Below are positions 10,531 through 22,205 of a stretch of 64,000 nucleotides of DNA, piece after piece. The notes beneath the pieces are model-generated. The model worked only from the letters and a program-made list of their open reading frames with translations. It was not told the DNA's origin and did no database searches. The translations under genes and the position numbers were made by a program. Source of the DNA: Gonocerus acuteangulatus (taxonomy: Eukaryota > Arthropoda > Insecta > Hemiptera > Coreidae); the NCBI GenBank assembly GCA_946811695.1, contig OX328123.1, positions 153,988,516-154,052,515 of the forward strand, written 5' to 3'. The number at the start of each line of letters is the position of its first letter. Position 1 is the stretch's first letter.

Positions 10531-11471
10531 GTCCGACTCGCAGGAACTGCGCCATCTCAGCGCGGTTCCGTTCATATCCCTAGTGTCATTAGCAAAGGAG
10601 TAGAAGCACTTATTGGTAGGTTTTGATCTTTCGTGAAAAATATAAAATGACATCTCAAAGAGAAGGAAGATTTAAGGCGCAACAAAAGGAAACTGATAGT
10701 ATTCTAAGCGGAAATGACTTCCCCCTACCTTTTTGTTGTTCTCCATGGGAAACAGTATTACCAATACGTTTCTCATTTTCATAACTTATTTTATTAAAAT
10801 ACTATTTTTACTATTAAATGCAGTTAGAAAACCAATAACCAATTAAAACGTTAGTTTTAAGCACTTATTTCTCGGATTGACATCGCCCCATCGAAAATTA
10901 CATCTGATCCGTTTTTGTAGGGAATTTAATAAGCTTTCGAATGGCCACGTTCCGCATACTACGATTTCCCAACCGTTTTCGAGATATTTTACAAAATATA
11001 TGAAAATCCCCAAACTTTTCATGCCTGTTGATGAAATATTATATTTCTAGTACTTACATAACTCCAACCGGGACCAAAATTTATACATCTCAGATTAGAC
11101 TAATATTCAACTTCTGGAACAAGTTCCAAGTAAATTAATCGTTTTCGAATTCCCAAACTAAAAATTAGATTTGAAAAGGAGGCGTTTTAATGTTTCTCAA
11201 AAACGTTTACAGATATCGCTTTAAAAATGGTTTTATTCGTTTTTCTACGTTAATAAATCTATAAAACAAGTACCAGCATGCATATGAACTCGAAAACGTA
11301 AGCGTTCCGATTTTGTTTGCGCGAATTTCGCTTTAAAAGCCACTTTCCCGTGGACGGATTCTGCTGGTTAACGAACTCGGCCTTTCAAATTAGACGGAAG
11401 ATTTTTGTGTGAAATTTCATCAAAATCAGACCATTTTTGAGCCGTCAGGGGAGCGAACACACACACAGATA

Positions 11472-11539
<68 letters not shown>

Positions 11540-11632
11540 TGTATATATATAATATATATATATAATATATGTATATATATATATAATATATATATATTTA
11601 TATATATATACATATTTATATATATATATACA

Positions 11633-11692
<60 letters not shown>

Positions 11693-11808
11693 GTCTACCG
11701 TTCTGTTGCACCAAATGTACATAGACGGAAGATTTTTGTGTGAAATTTCATCAAAATCAGACCATTTTTGAGCCGTCAGGGGAGCGAACACACACACAGA
11801 TATCTATA

Positions 11809-11865
<57 letters not shown>

Positions 11866-11871
11866 ATATAT

Positions 11872-11937
<66 letters not shown>

Positions 11938-11970
11938 GTCTACCGTTCTGTTGCACCAAATGTACATAGA
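10531..11970 (-). mobile_element. HINE/DINE-1-like Helentron derivative (copy 1)
   Basis: Read on the minus strand, the 3' end is at 10531. It has the hairpin CGCAGTTCCTGCG, then AGTCGGAC and a T run, preceded by the inverted subterminal motif AACCGCGCT. The interior matches the copies at 12101, 45201 and 50271 and contains (TA)n. Here the block GACGGAAGATTTTTG to TTGCACCAAATGTACATAG, with its (TA)n, is tandemly duplicated (about 11391-11724 and 11725-11968). The normal 5' end is replaced by GGGTGTCTACCGTTCTGTTG. Confidence 0.6.
11471..11692. repeat. (TA)n with AATATG/CATATTTA interruptions
   Basis: About 220 bp of TA repeat with symmetric interruptions that make it self-complementary. A shorter related tract occupies 11806-11932. 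Confidence 0.9.
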
Positions 11971-12100
11971 GTAAAAATAGTTTCCGCATAAACATGGATA
12001 TTTGTAACTGAAATGTAATAGAAAAAAAAGCATGTGACCTGCACAATTAACTCTCCCGAATACAGTTTAGCTATTCGTAATTATTTTTATATTTGTATTA

Positions 12101-13146
12101 TTAGCGCGGTTACTCCCTCTCTCCATAGGGAGAACCCGCTTATGAGGATGACCTCATGACGCAATCCGGAAGTGCCGACTAGAAACTTTCACGTTTCAGA
12201 CCCTATAGATCACGAAAATATAGGTGGCTAAAATTTGTGTATATATATATATATATATGTATGTATATATTTATACATATGCTTGTCTGTTCGCGCTCCT
12301 GACGGCTCAAAAATGGTCCGATTTTGATGAAATTTGGCACAAAAATCTGTCTTCTAATTTGAAAGGTCAAGTTCGTTAACCAGCAGAATCCGCCCACTAG
12401 AAGATAGTGTTTATGGCGAAATTCGCGCAAAAAAAGTCGTAACGCTTACGTTTTTGAGTTTATATGCTTGCAGGTACTTGTTTTATAGGTTTGTTAACAT
12501 AAGAAAACGAATGAAACCATTTTTAAGGCGATATCTGTCACCGTTTATGAGAAAAGTGGAATCAATGTTTTTGTAAGTCATTATTTTTTTGTGAGTACTT
12601 AGAATCTCGGGATTCTATTGAAATATTTTCTACATCTTGGAAATTAATTCCAACTAAGGTGATTAAATTTTGGTTATATTTGAAGTTAAGGAAGTATACG
12701 AAAAAAAAAATTGTATTAATAGACGTGAAAAGTTTTCGGATCTCCACACATTTTTCGTAAATATCTCGATAACGGTTGGGAAATCGTGGTAAGTGGAAAG
12801 TGACCATTCGAATGCTTACTAAATTCTCTACAAAAAAATGTTCTGAAGCAATATTCGATGGGACAACGTCAATGAGAGATATAAGCGCTTAAAACTTAAA
12901 AAGTGTTTGTTTTGTTGTTTTGAAATGGTTTTTCTCTTTCTTTATCTCACTTTTTAATTGGTTGTTTCTAGTTTTAAATTGCATTTATCAGTAAAATTAG
13001 TATTGTAGTCAAATAAGCTAACAAACGGTGAAAGGTATTGGTAATAAGTTTGGAGTGGCTGTGGTAATCATGATGGCAGTGGCCATTTCTTCAAGATGTA
13101 CGCAATTGCGCTAAGATGACGCAGTTCCTGCGAGTCGGACTTTTTT
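12101..13146 (+). mobile_element. HINE/DINE-1-like Helentron derivative (copy 2)
   Basis: Starts TTAGCGCGGTTACTCC with a CTCTCTCCATAGGGAG hairpin and CCTCATGACGCAATCCGGAAG. A (TA)n block follows (12239-12260), then GCTTGTCTGTTCGCGCTC and a long AT-rich body. It ends with GCGCTAAGATGACGCAG, the CGCAG/CTGCG hairpin and AGTCGGAC plus T run (13111-13146). Subterminal inverted repeats, an internal microsatellite, one 3' stem-loop and a T-rich end are the described HINE layout. No Rep/helicase is present. Confidence 0.65.
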
Positions 13147-14034
13147 AACCTGCTGTTTTCCTAAATACATTTAAGTTTTTTTGTTACTCTATATACGTTA
13201 GTATATCACATTTCTAATGTGAATCTAGTAATAATATCAAATTTACGGATGTCCTACTAAAAATATTTTTACACAAAAACAATTCACTTTTTTTTGAAGA
13301 ATTAATTCAAATTCTATAATAATTTATCCTGTAAGTTTGTGGAATTCAGATTACATCTATAATCATATAATATATACTTTAGGGTTGAAAGGCTCTTTCA
13401 ACACTTACTTGAGTAACTGGGCTGGGGGTGTAGGATAAGTAGCTAGTTAACATAGGTATGGAAGTGTGTATTTTCTTTCTTCTCAGTATTTACTTGCATT
13501 GCTAACCAACGAAACCCTAAAATTCTTGATTAAAATACTTAAAAGCTTTATTTCACATTGAAAAAAATTAAAGTATAACCTTAACTTTCATTTTTATGTA
13601 CCTAATTTTAGAAGTTCCTACATAACGTTTACCCTTAAAACATTTAAATAAAAGTGTTTTTAACTGTTATTTTTAATTTATAAAATAAATGTTTTTTTTA
13701 ACAGTTAAATTTTAACTTTTTCTATAAAAAAAAATAAGTGTTTCTATCACTGATTTAAACAATGGAGCAAAGTATCATAGCGAGAATGAACATAATTTGA
13801 ACACGCCAAATTATATACTGTCAATGAACAGTGAACACATAGGAGAAATTTCATTTGCAACATGAGCCCTTTTGCAGCTCTGAAGGGTATTCTAAATTAA
13901 TAATAATAATAACAATTAATTTCCCCTATGAGTCACATTAGTCTTGGAGTAAATGGGGCTTTGATAGGAGAGAAGAGGAGATGGCAATGTGTGATATCAC
14001 GCACGGGGGAATAGGTACTAGTAATAGGGGTGCT
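13147..14034. other. no recognised feature
   Basis: AT-rich sequence; nothing beyond homopolymer runs that I can support. Confidence 0.35.
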
Positions 14035-16890
14035 CAATGGAGCCGATACGACAAACAACACATTTTCCGGGAAACTATACAAGGAAATGATGCACTTTCC
14101 TTCAAATAACATAATACCATAAAGCGTGTATATTTTGGCCGATGTCTCTTCTCCAAGAAACCAAACAATGAAATTGGGCATTTTCCTCCCAATAACATAA
14201 TACTATATAGGGTGTATGTTGTGGCCGAAACCTCAAGTACCGAAACCCCTTCTCCAAGAAACCAAACAAGGAAATTGGGCTTTTCTTCCCAATAACATAA
14301 TACTATGTAGGGTGTATGTTGTGGCCGAAACCACAAGCACCGAAACCCCTTCTCCAAGAAACCAAACAAGGAAATTGGGCTTTTCTTCCCAATAACATAA
14401 TACTATATAGGGTGTATGTTGTGGCCGAAACCACAAGCACCGAAACCCCTTCTCCAAGAAACCAAACAAGGAAATTGGGCTTTTCTTCCCAATAACATAA
14501 TACTATATAGGGTGTATGTTGTGGCCGAAACCACAAGCACCGAAACCCCTTCTCCAAGAAACCAAGCAAGGAAATTGGGCTTTTCTTCCCCATAACATAA
14601 TACTATATAGGGTGTATGTTGTGGCCGAAACCTCAAGTACCGAAACCCCTTCTCCAAGAAACCAAACAAGGAAATTGGGCTTTTCTTCCCAATAACATAA
14701 TACTATATAGGGTGTATGTTGTGGCCGAAACCACAAGCACCGAAACCCCTTCTCCAAGAAACCAAACAAGGAAATTGGGCTTTTCTTCCCAATAACATAA
14801 TACTATATAGGGTGTATGTTGTGGCCGAAACCTCAAGTACCGAAACCCCTTCTCCAAGAAACCAAACAAGGAAATTGGGCTTTTCTTCCCCATAACATAA
14901 TACTATATAGGGTGTATGTTGTGGCCGAAACCTCAAGTACCGAAACCCCTTCTCCAAGAAACCAAACAAGGAAATTGGGCTTTTCTTCCCCATAACATAA
15001 TACTATATAGGGTGTATGTTGTGGCCGAAACCTCAAGTACCGAAACCCCTTCTCCAAGAAACCAAACAAGGAAATTGGGCTTTTCTTCCCAATAACATAA
15101 TACTATATAGGGTGTATGTTGTGGCCGAAACCACAAGCACCGAAACCCCTTCTCCAAGAAACCAAACAAGGAAATTGGGCTTTTCTTCCCAATAACATAA
15201 TACTATATAGGGTGTATGTTGTGGCCGAAACCACAAGCACCGAAACCCCTTCTCCAAGAAACCAAACAAGGAAATTGGGCTTTTCTTCCCAATAACATAA
15301 TACTATATAGGGTGTATGTTGTGGCCGAAACCACAAGCACCGAAACCCCTTCTCCAAGAAACCAAACAAGGAAATTGGGCTTTTCTTCCCAATAACATAA
15401 TACTATATAGGGTGTATGTTGTGGCCGAAACCACAAGCACCGAAACCCCTTCTCCAAGAAACCAAACAAGGAAATTGGGCTTTTCTTCCCAATAACATAA
15501 TACTATATAGGGTGTATGTTTTGGCCGAAACCACAAGCACCGAAACACCTTCTCCAAGAAACCAAGCAAGGAAATTGGGCTTTTCTTCCCAATAACATAA
15601 TACTATATAGGGTGTATGTTGTGGCCGAAACCACAAGCACCGAAACCCCTTCTCCAAGAAACCAAACAAGGAAATTGGGCTTTTCTTCCCAATAACATAA
15701 TACTATATAGGGTGTATGTTGTGGCCGAAACCACAAGCACCGAAACCCCTTCTCCAAGAAACCAAACAAGGAAATTGGGCTTTTCTTCCCAATAACATAA
15801 TACTATATAGGGTGTATGTTGTGGCCGAAACCACAAGCACCGAAACCCCTTCTCCAAGAAACCAAACAAGGAAATTGGGCTTTTCTTCCCAATAACATAA
15901 TACTATATAGGGTGTATGTTGTGGCCGAAACCACAAGCACCGAAACCCCTTCTCCAAGAAACCAAACAAGGAAATTGGGCTTTTCTTCCCAATAACATAA
16001 TACTATATAGGGTGTATGTTGTGGCCGAAACCACAAGCACCGAAACCCCTTCTCCAAGAAACCAAACAAGGAAATTGGGCTTTTCTTCCCAATAACATAA
16101 TACTATATAGGGTGTATGTTGTGGCCGAAACCACAAGCACCGAAACCCCTTCTCCAAGAAACCAAACAAGGAAATTGGGCTTTTCTTCCCAATAACATAA
16201 TACTATATAGGGTGTATGTTTTGGCCGAAACCACAAGCACCGAAACACCTTCTCCAAGAAACCAAGCAAGGAAATTGGGCTTTTCTTCCCAATAACATAA
16301 TACTATATAGGGTGTATGTTGTGGCCGAAACCACAAGCACCGAAACCCCTTCTCCAAGAAACCAAACAAGGAAATTGGGCTTTTCTTCCCAATAACATAA
16401 TACTTTATAGGGTGTATGTTGTGGCCGAAACCTCAAGTACCGAAACCCCTTCTCCAAGAAACCAAACAAGGAAATTGGGCTTTTCTTCCCAATAACATAA
16501 TACTATGTAGGGTGTATGTTGTGGCCGAAACCACAAGCACCGAAACCCCTTCTCCAAGAAACCAAACAAGGAAATTGGGCTTTTCTTCCCAATAACATAA
16601 TACTTTATAGGGTGTATGTTGTGGCCGAAACCTCAAGTACCGAAACCCCTTCTCCAAGAAACCAAACAAGGAAATTGGGCTTTTCTTCCCAATAACATAA
16701 TACTATTTAGGGTGTATGTTGTGGCCGAAACCACAAGCACCGAAACCCCTTCTCCAAGAAACCAAACAAGGAAATTGGGCTTTTCTTCCCCATAACATAA
16801 TACTATATAGGGCGTATGTTGTGGCCGAAACCACAAGCACCGAAACCCCTTCTCCAAACAAGGAAATGGGGCGTTTTCCTTCCAGTAATA
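14035..16890. repeat. 100-bp satellite array, about 28 units
   Basis: The landmark GGGTGTATGTTGTGGCCGAA recurs at exact 100-bp steps from about 14210 to 16810 (27 units, no indel). Two or so diverged units precede it. Variant positions are linked (CCACAAGCAC or CCTCAAGTAC; AATAAC or CATAAC). A unit with TTTTGGCC, ACACCT and AAGCAAGG occurs twice, exactly 700 bp apart (15510s and 16210s). As 100 is not a multiple of 3, each run of about 88 codons ends and restarts every unit, so these frames are not genes. Confidence 0.97.
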
Positions 16891-17003
16891 TAATGTGCGA
16901 ATTGTGCAACAATATAATGTGCGAATTTCGCCCAAGAAACATATCCCGGTAGACTCATTCTGCCAGTTAACGAACTCCACCTCACAAATTAACGAATAAT
17001 TTT

Positions 17004-17016
<13 letters not shown>

Positions 17017-17094
<78 letters not shown>

Positions 17095-17125
17095 CATATA
17101 TATATGTATATATACATATATACTA
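17017..17125. repeat. (TA)n with CATA interruptions
   Basis: About 110 bp of TA-type repeat with regular ATACATAT interruptions. Confidence 0.95.
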
Positions 17126-17570
17126 GCTGTTCCGCGGCGTGCCATGCTACACCAGTGTGGATTTGTAAAGAAACAAACAGATAGACAGGTTATAGACAAT
17201 TTTGACAGCCTAAAGATCAACCTGTGTGCCAAGTTCGATCAAAATCGGTCAAACGGTGTGGATTTGCATAAGGAACAAACATACAGACAGACAGCTGGTA
17301 GAAATGTTTGACCTAGCCTATAACACTCCCCGTATCAAGATCTACCTTTGTGCCAAGTTTGGTCAAAATCGGTCAAAATATGTGGATTTGTATAAGGAAA
17401 AAACAGATAAAGAGACATACGATTTTTATTATACAGATATACAAAACGGAACTACCGTTATGTTCATGATCTGAAACATGAAATTGTCTAGTAGTGAACC
17501 TAACATAAGCTGCTTTTCTTTCGAAGGAAGGAGGGAAGAGCCGAACTAAAAGGGGGGAAACGGACAAACA
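17122..17570 (+). mobile_element. invertebrate-type dispersed repeat with internal tandem units
   Basis: Opens ACTAGCTGTTCCGCGGCGTG. It holds units of about 120 bp with GTGCCAAGTT(C/T)G(A/G)TCAAAATCGGTCAAA and TGTGGATTTG(C/T)ATAAGGAA, from 17219 and 17343, plus a shorter one near 17148. Similar ACTAGC...CGCGG starts and CCAAGTTT..AAAATCGG motifs are common in arthropod repeats. Class not assigned. Confidence 0.5.
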
Positions 17571-18256
17571 GACAAAAACAAAACGTTAAAAAAAAAGTTA
17601 AAAGTAGAAAATGTTTCTGATTTCAGAGAATGACTAGAAAGCGACGAGATGTTGGACATTATCGCTTTGTGACCTTTTCCGTGTATCAATTTGGAAACGT
17701 GTGCAGCTACCGCACTACGTAATGAACTACTTGGCGTCTCGGAGCAAATATAGATTCAAATCTGTAATAGGAAAACAGGGGTTGCTCCCACAACAACCTT
17801 TTGGGTGCACCCAAAAAAGCCTTTTCTTCTAGGGCCAGGTCGCGACTGAACTAAACTTACAATAAACTTCTCTCTAAACTCCTTGTCCTCCGTGAAACAT
17901 GTAGAGCATACCGAATAAATGATAAATATGAGACGGCGAGTATTTAGCATGTGTTGAATTTCTGCCTTTTTGAATTACAAAGAAAAAAAAAATAGTTTCC
18001 CAATTAGGTGCCATCACTCGGGCACGACGCAAGATATAATTAATCTACAGAATAAAACACTGTCGTGTTTAATGCATAATTACTGCTGTAATTATGCATG
18101 TTAATATAATTATCTTGTAACCGTTTGAACACTACATTCTTAATAACTCTTTTAACGCTTCAGTTTTAATAAATCTATTTATCTTAATGCTGGTTCATTA
18201 GACCATACAGGCACCACCTTGAAGGAGTGAAATCCCCTTAGTTGTAAATCACCTAT
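17571..18256. other. no recognised feature
   Basis: No gene or repeat boundary seen. The inverse pair TGCATAATTAC/GTAATTATGCA (18072-18100) forms a small hairpin. Confidence 0.35.
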
Positions 18257-18269
18257 AAATAAATAATAA

Positions 18270-18667
18270 AAAACATCTATCTATCTATTTGTTTTTTTTT
18301 TACGGAGCATCGCCAAATGTACGACATTAGCGCCTAAAAAACAAAAAAAAACAGTCCCGTAACAGGCCACGAGGGGCAGATACTATAGAGGTATCTGATT
18401 CATGACCATGCGGCACACTAGGGAGATAGTACTATGCTCCGGCCGCCTGATTTTCCCCTTGTCTGCTTCGACTGCTGGAGTCATTATCACCCAAGGTACC
18501 CATGATTACATTAATTAAAGGCTGGGTTGGCCTAGGGACGGTCAGGGAGGCCGAATCCAACCCATGAACGAAGACACTAGAAGAAAAAATCTTGTTTGCT
18601 CGTAATTTGAACTCAGGCCGCCAGCATATTAGTCCAGTGCTCTACCACTGAGCTAACCTCGCCCCCA
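18270..18667 (-). mobile_element. complete tRNA-derived SINE
   Basis: On the minus strand the head reads GGGGGCGAGGTTAGCTCAG, then TGGTAGAGC (A box), a CTAATAT loop resembling tRNA-Ile(AAT), and GAGTTCAAATT (B box). A body of about 300 bp follows and ends in a TAGATAGATAGAT-type tail. A 13-bp target duplication AAATAAATAATAA flanks it (18257-18269 and 18668-18680). The body occurs as truncated copies at 25790-25935 and 32440-32640. The head is degenerate as a tRNA, so this is not a functional tRNA gene. Confidence 0.88.
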
Positions 18668-18680
18668 AAATAAATAATAA

Positions 18681-19367
18681 CTCTTTAATAAAATTTATTG
18701 ATCGCGTCTAAAAATGCTAGTAATAATATGAATTTAGTGTTTAAGTAGTTACAAATAAATATATTTGATGTTAAACAATTTCGATTGACGGATTTATGAA
18801 AGTCGATCAATAAAAGACGTAAAATCGAAAGTATTTTTTTTCTGTCTTGAGAAATTCTTGTGTGATATTCCTCGATATCTTTTTAAAATGTTTTTATATT
18901 TGCTGCCAAAACGATAAAATGTGTTTTTAATGAATTTTGTGTTGATTGAATAGTCCCGAGTGTTCTGCTGTTGGTTAATAACAGACCACGATACGATTCA
19001 ACACCAACACGTGTCTACTGAATTGCGGTCTAAATAGCCCTACATTTTATCATGATTCACGGTATTTTAGAATTGAGGTACTTTTATTTTTTTCCTTGTT
19101 TAGTAGAAAAACAAAAATTTGGAATTGTTTACATAGCAAGAGGCCTTTGTAATAATAGTATGTCGAGCGACTGGAGTCCTTATTAAAGCAGTCGCCTTTA
19201 TTTTCTAGCTGCAACCAGTAATTTACCTCACTTATCATTGACTAAATATTTACTCGACCAATAATGCCTGGTTTGCCGCCAAAGTTTACATCTGTTGTAA
19301 GTCTTCTAAATTCTGTTTGATTAAAGAAAGCTCATTTTCTTACCTACACTACATTGTTCCTGTTTTC
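18681..19367. other. no recognised feature
   Basis: AT-rich DNA. A 62-codon minus-strand frame near 19050-19238 has no recognisable content. Confidence 0.35.
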
Positions 19368-19758
19368 GCGTGTCCTTCCTCCTTTCGTATGGAGGTAACG
19401 CCCTGATGGGGTTGACCTCATGATAGTGATGGGTGATTCTCGAATACGAATCGACCTTTTGAATCGATTCAAATCGATATGAAAAGATCTATCCACAAAA
19501 AAGATCGGCGAGTTCACATCGATTCAAAAGATCGATAGTCTACGCTCAGAAGACCGATCTTCGATATATCTTATTTTTTTCTTAAAGTAAATTAGTGCTC
19601 TAAACTTCGAAAGTGTTAGTTTTGTTCTTTTCAACGGGATTTTAGCGTGGATACTGTTAGTTTCCTGATCAGGCGCCTAAAATCTTTCTTCTTTTTGTGA
19701 TACTGGGATATGAACGGAAACGTACAAAGACGACGCAGTTCCTGCCAGTCGGACTTTT
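19368..19758 (+). mobile_element. rearranged HINE-like element with an ATCGAT-rich insert
   Basis: A diverged 5' block (GGTTGACCTCATGA) is interrupted at TAGTGATGGGTGATTCTCG by about 130 bp rich in GAATCGATTC and AAAGATC. HINE 3' sequence then resumes (AGTGTTAGTTTTGTTCTTTT) and ends with ACGCAGTTCCTGCCAGTCGG plus ACTTTT. The insert may be a small hAT-type element, but I could not fix its ends. Confidence 0.5.
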
Positions 19759-19899
19759 ATAGATTCCAAGTAAAATTTATGAAGAATTCAGTTACGATAG
19801 AGGTTTTAAGTATTATCTCTGATATGTAGTTAACCTTTCCTTGAGGGAGCGTTTTCTGAGGATTTTTATGTTAAAACCGTCTTGGAGGAAATTAAAAAG

Positions 19900-20606
19900 A
19901 TGAACCTACCTCTAGGTGTTGAGAAGACGAACCTACCTCTAGGTGTTGAGAGGATGAACCTACCTCTAGGTGTTGAGAAGACAAACCTACCTCTAGGTGT
20001 TGAGCAGATGAACCTACTTCTAGGTGTTGAGAAGATGAACCTACCTCTAGGTGTTGAGAAGATGAACCTACCTCTAGGTGTTGAGAAGACGAACCTACCT
20101 CTAGGTGTTGAGAATATGAACCTACCTATAAGTGTTGGGAAGACGAACCTACCTCTAGGTTTTGAGAAGATGAACCCCTACCTCTAGGTGTTGAGAAGAT
20201 GAACCTACCTATAGGTGTTGAGAAGACGAACCTACCTCTAGGTGTTGAGAAGATGAACCTACCTCTAGGTGTTGAGAAGATGAACCTACCTATAGGTGTT
20301 GAGAAGACGAACCTACCTCTAGGTGTTGAGAGGATGAACCTACCTCTAGGTGTTGAGAAGACGAACCTACCTCTAGGTGTTGAGAAGATGAACCTTTCTA
20401 TAGGTGTTGAAAAGATGAACCTACCTCTAGGTGTTGAGAAGATGAACCTACCTCTAGGTGTTGAGAAGATGAACCTACCTATAGGTGTTGAAAAGATGAA
20501 CCTACCTCTAGGTGTTGAGAAGATGAACCTACCTCTAGGTGTTGAGAAGATGAACCTACCTATAGGTGTTGAAAAGATGAACCTACCTCTAGGTGTTGAG
20601 AAGATG
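19900..20606. repeat. 27-bp minisatellite, about 26 units
   Basis: Unit ATGAACCTACCTCTAGGTGT plus TGAGAAG. Variants include ACGAACC, CCTATAGG and GAGAGG. A 2-bp insertion near 20175 shifts phase. Both strands stay open because 27 is a multiple of 3. Changes are mostly amino-acid replacing and the 2-bp insertion breaks the frame, so a protein is unlikely. Confidence 0.95.
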
Positions 20607-21148
20607 TTGGATTCTTTACGAATGGAGGCGATACCCCGAAACCCGGTCACGACAAGGTGTTACCTTGACCTCCAAGAAGGTAGATGGAGCGAAGATAATA
20701 TATCCTCGGTATCGATCTTGTACGATAATCCAAGATTTACTCAACAGGCAATATCTACAACAAAAATGAACTTCCCTTAGGGGTAATACTACCTTATAAC
20801 TTTTTTTTAAGGGCTAAACTTCTTCCTTAGCTAATCAAAAATTATATCCAAGAGAGTTCATGTGAAGAAATAATTTTTAAATGGTCAAAAAACATGATTT
20901 TCCAAGTGAAATCCCGATGTCGATTGAACGCGGTGGTGCTTTGGAGATAATTTGTTGGCAGAGCTTCGATTGGTCCCTTTTCAATTGTTTTTTTTCTTTT
21001 TTTTTTGTTCCTCCTTTAATAAATTTCAAAATTAAAACGCATTTTTTAACTCATTATTACACGAAAGTATGAAAAAAAAAATCAATGGAAAAGATATGAA
21101 CATTTCAGAACATAAAACTTTAAAGTCGTTTTCTCTATGTTTTTCAAA
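20607..21148. other. no recognised feature
   Basis: Unique-looking sequence. CAAGGTGTTACCTTG near 20652 is a small palindrome. No gene recognised. Confidence 0.35.
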
Positions 21149-21149
21149 T

Positions 21150-21365
21150 CGGGCGATACTCTAGCGTCTTCAATTTTTGCCCGACCAACTTCAAATTTTA
21201 ACTGAAGCTTCTGCATGATATTTTCTAGTAAAGTACGTTTTTCGATTAATTCAATTATAACGATTTTATGACAGATTTTCGACGGATTGCTTGAATAGGA
21301 ATAATCCTACGTACTCTTTGTTTTTCGTTCTAGATTAAAAATTGCCGCCTGTAGACTATCGCCCG
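21150..21365. mobile_element. possible short TIR element
   Basis: CGGGCGATACTCTA at the left is matched by the inverse of CGGGCGATAGTCTA at the right, and AATTTTTGC/GCAATTTTT blocks also pair. About 216 bp, with no clear target duplication. Confidence 0.4.
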
Positions 21366-21994
21366 AGAATAAAGAGGGTTTCCATTTGTCATACACAGCG
21401 TCGCAATTATTTCTTGTGAAGATTGCAACGTATTTTTTTGGATCCTTATATAAAGTATTGAAAAATATATATTTATTTGCTATTTATAATTTCAAGAAAA
21501 TGACTTTGAATTTGATTGCACAAGGTAGTGTTGTCAACAAGTTTGAGATAAGAGTTAACCTATTTTGACTGATAATAGTTAGTAAATAATCCCGTCAAAG
21601 CTTGATTTACCAGCTGTAAAAAGGAAAACTAGCATTAAATAACTATTTATTAGATTAATCGCTAATAAATGGAACTTCATTATGCACGAAGCTGCAATGA
21701 GCGGCTGGATAATAGAAGCACGTATGGGGAAGTTGTGGATTGAATTGGCAATGCGATGAAAGCTGCGGAGACAATGCCGTAACCAGGATATCCAATACAT
21801 TAGCATCCTCCTGCACAAGGCAATGTCGAAGAACCAATAGCTGATTGAAGGAATTCACTTAATATTTTTACTGTAGCAAATGATTAAGAGATTTAGCTAA
21901 TGAGAAACCATTGATTATACACCGGTTCCCGTGGGTCGCGAACGTTTGGCGTGGCATGTACTTGGCAAAGGAAAACCACGTGTCGATGGCATTC
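21366..21994. other. no recognised feature
   Basis: Short frames exist (minus strand 21579-21858) but carry no domain I recognise. Confidence 0.35.
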
Positions 21995-21997
21995 TTA

Positions 21998-22202
21998 GGC
22001 CCGATTCGGACACAAGTGGCGAGTGGGACTGGCGTGGATAGGGCCTGGCGATGGCTTTGGCCACTTCTATGTAATACAATGGTCTCGTCCGCAATGAAGT
22101 GGCGTGGCGGTTGGGTGGGCCACGGATTGCATAGAGATGGCAAAAAGACCGCCACGCCCGAACCACGCCAGTCCCACTTGCCACTGGTGTGTGAATCGGG
22201 CC
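21998..22202. mobile_element. PIF/Harbinger-like MITE (GGCCCGATTC ends)
   Basis: The 205-bp element has long inverted ends (GGCCCGATTCGGACACAAG against GGCCCGATTCACACACCAG), continuing through GTGGGACTGGCGTGG. It is flanked by TTA (21995-21997 and 22203-22205). GC-rich relative to its surroundings. No protein. Confidence 0.8.
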
Positions 22203-22205
22203 TTA

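Noticed and set aside
14034..16985. Some 27 overlapping frames of about 78-115 codons on the minus strand, looking like a protein family
   Set aside because: They are one 100-bp satellite read in successive frames. 100 is not a multiple of 3, so each frame stops and a new one starts with every unit.
18600..18667. Functional tRNA-Ile(AAT) gene
   Set aside because: Degenerate anticodon and T stems, and continuous with a SINE body and a 13-bp target duplication.
19882..20780. Repeat protein with MNLPLGVEK units (plus) or FIFSTPRGR units (minus)
   Set aside because: Both strands are open only because the unit is 27 bp. A 2-bp insertion breaks the frame near 20175 and unit changes do not favour silent sites.
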